Below are positions 1 to 7,488 of a stretch of DNA of 64,000 nt, one piece after another. The translations under genes and the position numbers were made by a program. Origin of the DNA: Clostridia bacterium (lineage in GTDB: Bacteria; Bacillota; Clostridia; Christensenellales; Aristaeellaceae); NCBI GenBank assembly GCA_017410455.1, contig JAFQQT010000091.1:1-64000 (forward strand). Reading direction: 5' to 3'. The notes under the pieces are model-generated. The model did not search any database. It saw nothing but the letters and a program-made list of their open reading frames with translations, and was not told where the DNA came from. The stretch's first letter is position 1. Each line of letters opens with the position of its first letter.

Positions 1-79
1 AGGAGCCCTTCAAGGGCATCAACCCTGACGAGTGCGTGGCGCTGGGCGCTGCCATCCAGGGCGGCGTGCTGGGCGGCGA
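1..79 (+). repeat. Out-of-place duplicate of an internal dnaK segment
   Basis: Bases 1-79 match 466-544 with four mismatches (positions 26, 29, 50 and 68), all at third codon positions. The match ends exactly at a shared CTGGGCGGCGA, where the sequence continues as the GGDDFDQR region of the nucleotide-binding domain. This could be template switching between two dnaK alleles, a misassembly at a contig edge, or a real internal duplication. The window alone cannot decide. Confidence 0.8.
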
Positions 80-1280
80 TGACTTCGACCAGCGCCTGAT
101 CGATTACGTTGCCGAGCAGTTCATGCGCGAGAACGGCATCGACCTGCGCAAGGACCTGACCGCTGCCCAGCGCCTGAAGCAGGAGTGCGAGAAGGCCAAG
201 ATCGAGCTGAGCGGCACCACCACCGTCAACATCAACCTGCCCTTCATCACCGCCGACGCCACCGGCCCCAAGCACCTCGATATGACCATCACCCGCGCCA
301 AGTTCGAGGAGCTGACCGCCGACCTGGTGCAGGCCACCATCACCCCCATGGAGAAGGCGCTGCGCGACGCGGGCCTGACCTACAACGACATCAGCAAGGT
401 GATCCTGGTGGGCGGCTCCACCCGCATCCCCGCCGTGCAGGCCGCTGTGAAGCGCGTCACCGGCAAGGAGCCCTTCAAGGGCATCAACCCCGATGAGTGC
501 GTGGCGCTGGGCGCGGCCATCCAGGGCGGCGTTCTGGGCGGCGAGGTCAAGGACGTGCTGCTGCTGGACGTCACCCCCCTGAGCCTGGGCCTGGAGACCG
601 AGGGCCACATCTTCACCCGCCTGATCGACCGCAACACCACCATCCCCACCAGCAAGTCCCAGGTGTTCTCCACCGCCGCCGACGGCCAGACCTCCGTGGA
701 GATCCACGTGCTGCAGGGCGAGCGCCAGATGGCCTTCGACAACAAGACCCTGGGCCGCTTCATGCTCGACGGCATCGCTCCCGCTCCCCGCGGCGTGCCG
801 CAGATCGAGGTCACCTTCTCCATCGACGCCAACGGCATCGTGAACGTGTCCGCCAAGGACAAGGGCACCGGCCGTGAGCAGAAGATCACCATCACCGCTT
901 CCTCCAACCTGAGCGAGGAAGAGATCGCCCAGCGCGTCGCCGAGGCGGAGCAGTACGCCGAGCAGGACAAGAAGCGCCGCGAGGACGTGGAGACCCTCAA
1001 CCAGGCCGACCACATGGTCTACGAGATGGAGAAGCAGCTGCGCGAGAACGGCGACAAGCTCTCCGACGAGGATAAGGCCACCATCGAGAGCGAGCTGGCT
1101 TCCTTCAAGACCGTGCGCGAGGGCGGCAATGCCGAGGCCATCAAGGCGGCCATGCAGGAGATGACCCAGAAGGTCTACGCCATCTTCGGCAAGCTGTATC
1201 AGCAGCAGGCCCCCGAAGGCGCTGCCCCCGATATGGGCACCGCGCCCCAGTATGACGACGGCGCCTACGACGCCGAGTAA
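1..1280 (+). CDS. dnaK: Molecular chaperone DnaK (Hsp70), 3' part
   Basis: ATP-dependent Hsp70 chaperone that folds and protects cytosolic proteins with DnaJ and GrpE. The frame starts at base 3 and has no start codon in the window. From about base 78 the protein reads normally: the late nucleotide-binding domain ([21 protein letters not shown]), the linker [13 protein letters not shown], the substrate-binding domain, the helical lid and a Gly/Ala/Asp-rich tail. The first 26 codons are odd. They encode the [20 protein letters not shown] block that belongs about 155 residues further on, where it occurs again at 466-544. The copies differ only at synonymous sites and join the next segment at a shared LGG-D/E. 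The far left edge is therefore a chimera or an internal duplication. dnaJ follows on the same strand. Confidence 0.95.
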   Translation, partial: EPFKGINPDECVALGAAIQGGVLGGDDFDQRLIDYVAEQFMRENGIDLRKDLTAAQRLKQECEKAKIELSGTTTVNINLPFITADATGPKHLDMTITRAKFEELTADLVQATITPMEKALRDAGLTYNDISKVILVGGSTRIPAVQAAVKRVTGKEPFKGINPDECVALGAAIQGGVLGGEVKDVLLLDVTPLSLGLETEGHIFTRLIDRNTTIPTSKSQVFSTAADGQTSVEIHVLQGERQMAFDNKTLGRFMLDGIAPAPRGVPQIEVTFSIDANGIVNVSAKDKGTGREQKITITASSNLSEEEIAQRVAEAEQYAEQDKKRREDVETLNQADHMVYEMEKQLRENGDKLSDEDKATIESELASFKTVREGGNAEAIKAAMQEMTQKVYAIFGKLYQQQAPEGAAPDMGTAPQYDDGAYDAE

Positions 1281-1299
1281 TTCCCCAAAGCATGATCAC

Positions 1300-1329
1300 A
1301 CCGGGAGCGCCTTCGCCGGCGTTCCCGGT
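1300..1329 (+). terminator. Hairpin between dnaK and dnaJ
   Basis: A 12-bp stem (ACCGGGAGCGCC against GGCGTTCCCGGT, one G-U pair) with a 6-base loop lies 20 bases after the dnaK stop. The run of T after it is poor, so it may be a partial attenuator or an mRNA-stabilising stem that lowers dnaJ output relative to dnaK. Confidence 0.5.
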
Positions 1330-1413
1330 ATTCCCGGTTTACGGGCATTGAAGGAGCGGCGCTGCGCGGAGGATGCGTGCGCTGCTGCATGACCTGTACG
1401 AGGTGAAAACAGA

Positions 1414-2574
1414 GTGGCAACAAAACGTGACTATTATGAGGTGCTGGGCATTCAGAAGGGCGCGTCGGATGATGAGATCAAGCGCGCCTTCCGCCGCAAG
1501 GCCAAGGAATGCCATCCCGACCTGCACCCGGACGACCCGGAGGCCGAGGCCCGGTTCAAGGAGCTGAACGAGGCCAACGAGGTGCTCTCCGACCCGGATA
1601 AGCGCGCCAGGTACGATCAGTTCGGCTTCAACGATCCCATGGCGGGCGGCAATCCCTTCGGGGGCGGCAACCCCTTCGCCGGCGGCAATCCCTTTGGCGG
1701 CATGGGCTTTGAGGGCGATCTGGGCGACATTCTCGGGCAGATGTTCGGCGGTATGGGCGGCATGGGTGCACGTGCCCGCCGCAGCAACGCTCCCCGCCGG
1801 GGCGCGGACGTGATGGCGGAGCTCCGCCTCACCTTTGAGGAGGCCTGCCTGGGCTGCCGCAAGACCGTCAGCTTCCAGCGCCGCAAGAAGTGCGACGCCT
1901 GCAGCGGTTCCGGCGCAAAGCCCGGCACGCAGCCGGTGACCTGCCCCACCTGTAAGGGCGCGGGCCAGATCCGGCAGAATACCGGCTGGACCACCATTGT
2001 CCAGGGCTGCCCCACCTGTGGCGGCTCCGGCAAGACCATCCAGGACAAGTGCACCTCCTGCGCGGGCCGCGGCATGGTGCTGACCCGCAAGACGCTGGAT
2101 GTGGACATCCCCGCGGGCATCGATGAGGATCGCGAGCTGAAGATCGGCGGCGAGGGCGAGCCCGGCACGAATGGCGGCCCCAGCGGCAGCCTGTGCATCC
2201 GCTTCCGCGTGCAGAATCACCCGATCTTCACCCGCCGGCGCAACAACCTGTACATGGAGCTGCCGGTCAAGTTCACCCAGGCGGCCATGGGCGCTGAGAT
2301 CGACATCGTGACCCTGAACGGCGTGAAGAAGGTGAGCATCCCCGAAGGCACGCAGCCCAACACGGACTTCACTCTGCGCGGTGAGGGCGTGGTGGATCTG
2401 GACACCGGCCGAAAGGGCGACCTGGTCTACCGCGTGGTGGTGGAGATCCCGCGCAAGCTCAGCGACAAGCAGCGCGACCTCCTGCAGCAGTTCGACGCCA
2501 TCAGCACCGACAAGGACTACCGCACCCGCAAGAGCTTCCTGGATAAGCTCAAGGCCATGTTCACCGGCGGCTGA
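1414..2574 (+). CDS. dnaJ: Chaperone protein DnaJ (Hsp40)
   Basis: Co-chaperone that delivers unfolded substrates to DnaK and stimulates its ATPase. The 386-residue protein has the full type I layout: a J domain with HPD at residues 34-36, a Gly/Phe-rich stretch made of near-identical GGNPF repeats (about 75-105), four CxxCxGxG zinc modules ([32 protein letters not shown]), and the C-terminal beta domains. The start is GTG at 1414, preceded by GAGGTG at about 9 bases; no better ATG exists in frame. It follows dnaK by 133 bases with a hairpin in between, the usual order for a dnaK operon, and a strong terminator lies just downstream. Confidence 0.97.
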   Translation: MATKRDYYEVLGIQKGASDDEIKRAFRRKAKECHPDLHPDDPEAEARFKELNEANEVLSDPDKRARYDQFGFNDPMAGGNPFGGGNPFAGGNPFGGMGFEGDLGDILGQMFGGMGGMGARARRSNAPRRGADVMAELRLTFEEACLGCRKTVSFQRRKKCDACSGSGAKPGTQPVTCPTCKGAGQIRQNTGWTTIVQGCPTCGGSGKTIQDKCTSCAGRGMVLTRKTLDVDIPAGIDEDRELKIGGEGEPGTNGGPSGSLCIRFRVQNHPIFTRRRNNLYMELPVKFTQAAMGAEIDIVTLNGVKKVSIPEGTQPNTDFTLRGEGVVDLDTGRKGDLVYRVVVEIPRKLSDKQRDLLQQFDAISTDKDYRTRKSFLDKLKAMFTGG

Positions 2575-2592
2575 GGCTGCACCAAAAGAATA

Positions 2593-2630
2593 AAAGCGCC
2601 GTCCTCCTGCGTGGGGGGACGGCGCTTTGT
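2593..2630 (+). terminator. Terminator after dnaJ
   Basis: A perfect 12-bp stem (AAAGCGCCGTCC and its complement) flanked by A and T runs, placed between the convergent stops of dnaJ and the next gene. It can act on both strands. Confidence 0.85.
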
Positions 2631-2636
2631 GTTGCA

Positions 2637-3545
2637 TCACAGGTCGTACAGGGCTGCGATCTCGGCCTGGCGGAGCGCCACGCCATCGTAATAGGCGTTG
2701 AGGGCGGTCAGCTGGGCGATGGCGATGGTGTAGCCGCTGATCGTGCGGAGCTCGCGCGTGATGGCGCGGGTGTTCTCCTGGATGGCGCTCACCTGCTGAT
2801 AGAGCATGTACTGGTTGTTGCGGATCTGCTCCAGGTTGGCGATGACCACGTTCAGCTGGTTGATGATGGTGTCCGCGCGCAGCTCGCTCTCGTAGAGGTT
2901 GTAGGCGCCGTGGGGGCCGGCCAGCTCGGTGCAGCGGCCGGTGACGAAGTACTCGTAGATGCTGGTGAGGGCAGGCAGGTTGCAGTACTTCTGGTAGATG
3001 TGGCCCTTGGCGTAGAGCTTTTCCAGAAGGGCTTTTGTCTCAGTGATGCGGGGGGGGGCGGCGTCGCGGAGGGCGCTGACAGAGCTGTTGCACTTTATGA
3101 TGGCCGCATTATGCTCTTCTTTACGCTTTTGGTTGCGCTGCTTTATTTCATGACTGGCTGCGTCATATTCCTCAATTGCCCGATCAACGTTGGCATCATC
3201 GCTGCTGAGTTTAAGCAACAGAAGAACACCGGGGACGAAGAATATGCCTCCGAAGATGAGGGACGGTATTGCTTCGCCGTTAGTTGCTCCGAGTAATATG
3301 AAAAAGAATATCACACCCGCAATGATGCAGACAATTCCAAGGGGATAGTTGAAATCGTTAAACCCTCGTTGAATGGGCTGCGGACGTGGATGAGTTAACC
3401 TTTCCAGATATAGCGCTGGCTTTCGCAGTTCGATTTCAGCGCAGCATTCATCAAGGGTTTGCTCCTGGGTCATCAGCTGCGTTTCCAGATCAATGGCGGC
3501 TTTCATGTAAGACAAGAGGTCAGCCCGTGCCAATTCTGCAGACAT
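2637..3545 (-). CDS. Hypothetical protein with a paired membrane hairpin and coiled coils
   Basis: I do not recognise a family. The start at 3545 is chosen because AAAGGAG sits 6 bases upstream, and an upstream ATG would lie beyond the promoter. The 302-residue protein begins with a helical stretch, has two adjacent hydrophobic segments at about 75-125 (separated by a short ATNGEAIPS turn), then a long charged, coiled-coil-like region to the end. It is probably a two-pass inner-membrane protein with both soluble parts on the same side. It is divergent from a small XRE regulator, and the promoter of this gene is overlapped by two copies of ACGCA-N2-TGCGT, so it is probably the regulator's target. 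Confidence 0.75.
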   Translation of the reverse strand: MSAELARADLLSYMKAAIDLETQLMTQEQTLDECCAEIELRKPALYLERLTHPRPQPIQRGFNDFNYPLGIVCIIAGVIFFFILLGATNGEAIPSLIFGGIFFVPGVLLLLKLSSDDANVDRAIEEYDAASHEIKQRNQKRKEEHNAAIIKCNSSVSALRDAAPPRITETKALLEKLYAKGHIYQKYCNLPALTSIYEYFVTGRCTELAGPHGAYNLYESELRADTIINQLNVVIANLEQIRNNQYMLYQQVSAIQENTRAITRELRTISGYTIAIAQLTALNAYYDGVALRQAEIAALYDL

Positions 3546-3565
3546 GATGTGCTCCTTTCGTGCTT

Positions 3566-3623
3566 TACGCACATGCGTATTTTTCAGTATTATACAGGAA
3601 AATTTCAGAAAACGCAAGTGCGT
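3566..3623. promoter_or_regulatory. Divergent promoter with twin ACGCA-N2-TGCGT operators
   Basis: Leftward promoter: -35 TTGCGT (3612-3617), 17-bp spacer, -10 TATAAT (3589-3594). Two inverted repeats share the core ACGCA-NN-TGCGT: TACGCAcaTGCGTA at 3566-3579, downstream of the -10, and ACGCAagTGCGT at 3612-3623, covering the -35. Their centres are 45 bp apart. The placement suits repression by the divergent XRE protein. Confidence 0.7.
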
Positions 3624-3671
3624 ATACGCGATCGCGCAAAATTTCTTATCATCTTGTCAGAGGTGATTGAA

Positions 3672-3914
3672 ATGAATGTCAAGGAAGCCGTGGTGGCCCG
3701 GTTCAACGACATCCTGCGCCAGCGGGGCATGCGTCCCAACGAGCTGGCGGTGCGTGCGGGCGTTACGCCGTCCAGCGTGTACTCGATGTTAGACCCGAGG
3801 CGGAAGGAGGTGTCCGTCAGCCTGGTGAAGAAGCTGTGTGACGGGCTGGAGATGTCCCTGGGGGAGTTCTTCGCATCTCCGGTATTTGACGCGCTGGAGC
3901 AGGAGATAAAGTAA
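3672..3914 (+). CDS. XRE-family (Cro/CI-type) transcriptional regulator
   Basis: An 80-residue protein that is almost entirely one helix-turn-helix domain, with NELAVRAGVTPSSVYSML as the HTH and LCDGLEMSLGEFF as the usual closing helix. The start at 3672 has AGAGGTGAT upstream; the reading frame stays open further 5' but would run through the divergent promoter. It probably binds the two palindromes in the 126-bp gap to the divergent membrane-protein gene and represses both genes. The signal it senses is unknown, as there is no ligand domain. A bidirectional terminator follows directly. Confidence 0.85.
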   Translation: MNVKEAVVARFNDILRQRGMRPNELAVRAGVTPSSVYSMLDPRRKEVSVSLVKKLCDGLEMSLGEFFASPVFDALEQEIK

Positions 3915-3947
3915 AGCCAGCGGCTGGTGAGCGCCGCTGGCTTTTGC
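3914..3947 (+). terminator. Bidirectional terminator
   Basis: A 10-bp perfect stem (AAGCCAGCGG and its complement) followed by TTTT, between the convergent ends of the XRE gene and the GH26 gene. Confidence 0.8.
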
Positions 3948-3965
3948 AATATGCAGATGGGTATT

Positions 3966-4931
3966 TCAGTACAGCTCCGGCAGCCTGTCCTTCGTGATGG
4001 CCCAGGGGCTGTGGTACATTGCGCGGAGCACCTCGTTGGAGGTGTAGTCCTCGCTGGTGCAGAATTCGCCGCACCAGGTCATGTAGCTGACCCATGCGGA
4101 CCGGGCGGCGGCGAGGGCTTCGGCGGAGGGGATCGGGCCGATCTCGCCGATGAGGGCGATCTTGCGCTGTGCTGTCAGCTGCTGCAGTTCGGACAGCTTC
4201 TCCGCCTGGGCGGTGTGCTCGTGGGCCGGGGGATACATGTCGCGGGAGATGACGTCCACCACATCGTCGCCGGGGTAGCAGGCGGGCGCGGGGGAGTTCC
4301 ATACCCAGATGAGGTTGTTCAGGCCGTGGCGGCTGGTGTAGCGGTCATACATCAGCCGCCAGAGGGCCTTCACCGTCTCCGGGCCCTTCGCGCCCCACCA
4401 GAACCAGTCGCCGTCGCCCTCGTGGAAGGGCCGCCACAGGATGGGGACGCCCGCATCGCAGAAGGGACGCAGGAGGCCTGCCATCATGTCCATGTCAGCC
4501 AGCAGCGCCCTGTTCTCCGGCGTGCCATCCACTAGCGCCCGGGTGGCGTCGAAGTCCGTGTTGGCGGCGAAGAAGGACTTGCTGCGGCCGCCCAGGGGCG
4601 AGAACCAGTGCCAGCAGAAGGTGATGAGCCCCTTCTGGAACGCCCACTCCCATGCCTGGCGGAGGGTGCCGTAGTTGCCGGCGACCTCCTCCATGCATTC
4701 CGCGTCGGTGTCGTTGTAGTTGATGTTGGGCGAGTAGCTCAGCAGCTCAAAGCCCAGCAGGGCGGGCTGCCTGCCGGTGATGCGCTCGATGTGGTGCAAT
4801 TCGGGCAGGTCGCGGTACTTGGTGTGCTGGCCGGTGATGATCCCGTGGCCGGTGAGGTCGGCGAGGTACGCCATCACGCGGTGGACGCAGGGCAGTGCAT
4901 GGGGGTTGCAGGGCGTTGCGATCGGCTTCAT
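3966..4931 (-). CDS. Glycoside hydrolase family 26 (beta-mannanase-like)
   Basis: GH26 enzymes hydrolyse beta-1,4-mannans and related beta-glycans with retention. The motifs fit: GHGIITGQHT near the N-terminus, FCWHWFSPLGG, the acid/base block RPFHEGDGDWFWWG with E171, and the nucleophile block LIGEIGP with E263. The protein has 321 residues if started at 4931. An ATG at 4982 is ruled out because the promoter -10 (4973-4978) lies downstream of it. There is no signal peptide, so it should act in the cytoplasm on imported oligosaccharides. It is transcribed alone, next to the rhamnose operon. The exact substrate cannot be read from the sequence. Confidence 0.88.
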   Translation of the reverse strand: MKPIATPCNPHALPCVHRVMAYLADLTGHGIITGQHTKYRDLPELHHIERITGRQPALLGFELLSYSPNINYNDTDAECMEEVAGNYGTLRQAWEWAFQKGLITFCWHWFSPLGGRSKSFFAANTDFDATRALVDGTPENRALLADMDMMAGLLRPFCDAGVPILWRPFHEGDGDWFWWGAKGPETVKALWRLMYDRYTSRHGLNNLIWVWNSPAPACYPGDDVVDVISRDMYPPAHEHTAQAEKLSELQQLTAQRKIALIGEIGPIPSAEALAAARSAWVSYMTWCGEFCTSEDYTSNEVLRAMYHSPWAITKDRLPELY

Positions 4932-4972
4932 AGGCAGCTCTTTCTCCGCGCAGGCGGGCTGATGTTGCTTGG

Positions 4973-5002
4973 AGTATAGCACACAGGGTCGCCTGAAAGC
5001 AA
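4973..5002 (-). promoter_or_regulatory. Promoter of the GH26 gene
   Basis: Leftward TTGCTT (4997-5002), 18-bp spacer, TGTGC then TATACT (-10 at 4973-4978). This is the extended -10 type seen repeatedly in this window. It fixes the GH26 start at 4931. Confidence 0.65.
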
Positions 5003-5035
5003 GTTTACAGCAGGGTAATGCGCAAATTTCGTGCG

Positions 5036-5075
5036 AAAGCCCCCGCCATGCAGCACAGGGCTGACAGCGGGGGCT
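5036..5075 (-). terminator. Terminator of the rhaMBAD operon
   Basis: A 9-bp perfect stem (AGCCCCCGC and its complement) just downstream of the rhaD stop on the minus strand. The T run is short. Confidence 0.6.
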
Positions 5076-5092
5076 GATTCATTCAGGCGGGA

Positions 5093-5917
5093 TCAGTCGA
5101 GGAAGTCCTCGCGCAGGTTGACCTTGAAGTCGCGGGCGATGGCGCGCAGCTCGTCATCCTGGATGGTCTGCAGCTCGGGGAGGCCTGTGGACTTCTGCAG
5201 CACCCAGATTTCGGCGGCCTTTTCGATGGTGTGCATGAGGCCAAAGGTGATGTCAAAGTCGGGGCCGGAGGCGAACAGGCCGTGGTGCGCCCACACCGCT
5301 GCGTCGAACTCCTCCATCTTCTTGCAGGTGGCCAGGGCGATGTCCGCGCCGCCGGGCACCATCCACGGCACAACGCCCACGCCGCCGGGGAACACCACCG
5401 GGCACTCGGTCGCGCTCTTCCACAGGGCGCGGGAGAAATCGCGGTCGGTCAGGGGCAGCACGAAGGTCATGGCGATGATGTTGGCGGGGTGCGCGTGGTA
5501 GATGACGCGGTGCTCGCCGTTCGTGGCCCTGGCGCGGACGCAGTGGTTCATGTAGTGGCTGGGGAACTCGCTGGTGGGCTTACCGCCGTTCACCAGGCCC
5601 CAGACGATGCGGTAGCTGTCGCCCTTGTCATTGATCTCGACCACGCAGATGGAATCCTCGGGGTCGGTGATGACGTTGCGGAAGAACTTGCCGCTGCCGG
5701 TGGACAGGAAATAGCTGCCGGCCAGGTTCTCGCCGGTGACGCCCATGTTCACCCAGGGGCGGGGCTCGGCGTCGAAGAAGGGCGCCATTTCGGCGACCTC
5801 CGCGTCGGTGAGGCGGTAGGTCAGGTTGCCGCCGTTGCGCTCGTGCCAGCCCTGATGCCAGCCGTCGTCGGCCATGCGGATGTATTTCCTGACGATAGAG
5901 ATATCGAGCATGCCCAT
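5093..5917 (-). CDS. rhaD: L-rhamnulose-1-phosphate aldolase
   Basis: Class II aldolase that splits L-rhamnulose-1-phosphate into dihydroxyacetone phosphate and L-lactaldehyde, the last step of rhamnose breakdown. The 274-residue length is that of the family. The active-site residues fall at the numbers known from E. coli RhaD: E117 (TSEFPSH), zinc ligands H141 and H143 (IYHAHP) and H212 (WAHHG). GGAGG stands 9 bases before the ATG. It is the last gene of the leftward rhaM-rhaB-rhaA-rhaD operon and follows rhaA after a 147-base gap that holds a GC-rich hairpin repeat. Confidence 0.97.
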   Translation of the reverse strand: MGMLDISIVRKYIRMADDGWHQGWHERNGGNLTYRLTDAEVAEMAPFFDAEPRPWVNMGVTGENLAGSYFLSTGSGKFFRNVITDPEDSICVVEINDKGDSYRIVWGLVNGGKPTSEFPSHYMNHCVRARATNGEHRVIYHAHPANIIAMTFVLPLTDRDFSRALWKSATECPVVFPGGVGVVPWMVPGGADIALATCKKMEEFDAAVWAHHGLFASGPDFDITFGLMHTIEKAAEIWVLQKSTGLPELQTIQDDELRAIARDFKVNLREDFLD

Positions 5918-5961
5918 GATCGTTGTCCTCCATATTTTGTTGTAGAATGGTTATGCAGACG

Positions 5962-6060
5962 GACTCCCTCAAGAGGGAGCCTTTTGGCTGCGTGGCGCAG
6001 CAGCTGAGCCTCTCTCGTGGGGGAGGCGGATTTGCCGCGAGGGGGAGCCGGAGGGGGCCG
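5962..6060. repeat. GC-rich intergenic hairpin repeat between rhaA and rhaD
   Basis: Begins with the short palindrome ACTCCCTCaaGAGGGAGCC and goes on with further GA/CT-rich inverted pieces (GCCTCTCTCGTGGGGGAGG and others). It resembles the palindrome in the rhaB-rhaA gap at 7405-7456, so both gaps of this operon carry related elements. It may act as a processing or stability site. Confidence 0.55.
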
Positions 6061-6064
6061 TTCC

Positions 6065-7330
6065 TCACACGCGCTTGAGCTGCACGTTCTGCTCGTAATC
6101 CAGCGCGGTCTGGAACCACTCGCCGTCGGCGGGCTTGCCGCAGCGGCGGCAGTATTCAGCCCAGATCTCGCCGAAGGGCAGGGTCTTCATCTCCTCCTGC
6201 GCGACCATCAGGGCCGTCCAGTTGTCCTTGTCCTGCAGGACTTTGTGGTCGGCGGCGGGGGTCAGCAGAGCCATCAGCAGAGCCTTCTGCACGTTGCGGA
6301 AGCCCACGACCCAGGCCACCACGCGGTTGATGGAGGCGTCGAAGTAGTCCAGGGCCATGTGCACCCTGCCGTCCAGGCCGCCGCAGCGCACGATCTCCTT
6401 GCAGATCTCCTTCGTTTCGTCGTCCAGCAGTACCACATGATCGGAGTCCCAGCGGATGGGGCGGGTGATGTGCAGCGCCAGCTCGGGGAAGAAGGCCAGC
6501 AGCGCGGGGATCTTGTCGCTGACCACCTCGGTGGGGTGGTAGTGGCCGTTGTCCATCAGCGGGATGCACTTGCCGGGGTTCATGGCGGCGTAGGCCAGGG
6601 AGTACTCCGCGCTGCCCACGGTGTAGGCCTCCACGCCGATGCCGAAGACCTTCGACTCCACGCAGGGCTTGACCTTGTCAAAGTCAAAGGGCTCCTGCAG
6701 GATCTCGTCCATGCTCAGCTTGTAGCGCACGCGGGGGCCCAGACGATCGGCGGGGATGTCCTTGAAGCCATCGCCCGTCCAGATGTTCATGATGCAGGGC
6801 TGGCCCAGCTCCTCGGCCAGGTACTGGCTGATGCGGATGCAGCACTTACCGTGCTCGATCCAGAAGCGGCGGGTCTCTTCGTTCGGGGAGGCCAGGGTCA
6901 GCGGGTCGCACTTGGGGTGGGAGAAGAAGGTGGGGTTGAAGTCGCAGCCCAGGCCGCGGGCCTTGCAGAAATCCACCCACTTGCGGAAGTGCTTGGGCTC
7001 CAGCCTGTCGCGATCCACCCAGCCGCCGTTCTCCTCGTCGAAGATGGCGTAGCAGGCGTGCAGGTTCATCTTCGGCGTGCCGGGGCAGAGGCTCATCACC
7101 ATGTCCAGGTCGGCCATCAGCTCTTCGGGGGTGCGGGCGCGGCCGGGGTAGTTGCCGGTGGTCTGGATGCCGCCGGTCAGGGGGGCGTTGGGGTCGCCGT
7201 CGAAGCCGCGGACGTCGTCGCCCTGCCAGCAGTGCAGGGACACGGGCGCCTTCGCCAGCTTGTCCATGGCGGCCTCGACATCAATGCCGAGGGCTTCGTA
7301 CTTGGCTTTTGCCTGTTCGTACAGGGTCAT
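6065..7330 (-). CDS. rhaA: L-rhamnose isomerase
   Basis: Metal-dependent TIM-barrel isomerase that converts L-rhamnose to L-rhamnulose. The whole chain reads as RhaA: KVSLHCWQGDDVRGF-like start (here APVSLHCWQGDDVRGF), FNPTFFSHPKCDPLTLASP, MNIWTGDGFKDIPADRLGPR, DNGHYHPTEVVSDKIPALL, and HITRPIRWDSDHVVLLDDE. These carry the metal-binding Glu, Asp and His residues of the family. I start it at 7330 (MTLYEQAK), with GAAAGGA eight bases upstream; the ATG three codons earlier would sit on the ribosome site. 421 residues, normal for the family. Third gene of the operon. Confidence 0.97.
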   Translation of the reverse strand: MTLYEQAKAKYEALGIDVEAAMDKLAKAPVSLHCWQGDDVRGFDGDPNAPLTGGIQTTGNYPGRARTPEELMADLDMVMSLCPGTPKMNLHACYAIFDEENGGWVDRDRLEPKHFRKWVDFCKARGLGCDFNPTFFSHPKCDPLTLASPNEETRRFWIEHGKCCIRISQYLAEELGQPCIMNIWTGDGFKDIPADRLGPRVRYKLSMDEILQEPFDFDKVKPCVESKVFGIGVEAYTVGSAEYSLAYAAMNPGKCIPLMDNGHYHPTEVVSDKIPALLAFFPELALHITRPIRWDSDHVVLLDDETKEICKEIVRCGGLDGRVHMALDYFDASINRVVAWVVGFRNVQKALLMALLTPAADHKVLQDKDNWTALMVAQEEMKTLPFGEIWAEYCRRCGKPADGEWFQTALDYEQNVQLKRV

Positions 7331-7404
7331 GTCGATCATCCTTTCAGATAATTATGGATTAGGAACTATGAATGGTGAATTCAGAGTGGGGAAGGCGCCA
7401 GTAA

Positions 7405-7456
7405 CCAAGGCTCCCTCCGGGAGGGAGCTGTCAGCGTAAGCTGACTGAGGGAGTTC
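7405..7456. repeat. Palindromic intergenic repeat between rhaB and rhaA
   Basis: Three nested hairpins: GGCTCCCTC against GAGGGAGC, then GTCAGC-gtaa-GCTGAC, then GAGGGAGTT, which can also pair back to the first arm. I recognise this form from intergenic palindromes that are common in gut Clostridia. The piece just before it (AACTATGAATGGTGAATTC, 7364-7382) is also of repeat type. Nothing else is visible in this 158-base gap. Confidence 0.65.
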
Positions 7457-7488
7457 AAGCGGCAATAGAGCACTGTCTCAAGGGAAAA

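Noticed and set aside
2931..3296. Rightward frame inside the hypothetical membrane-protein gene
   Set aside because: It is antisense to a gene with a clear promoter, ribosome site and hydrophobic pattern, and shows no start signal.
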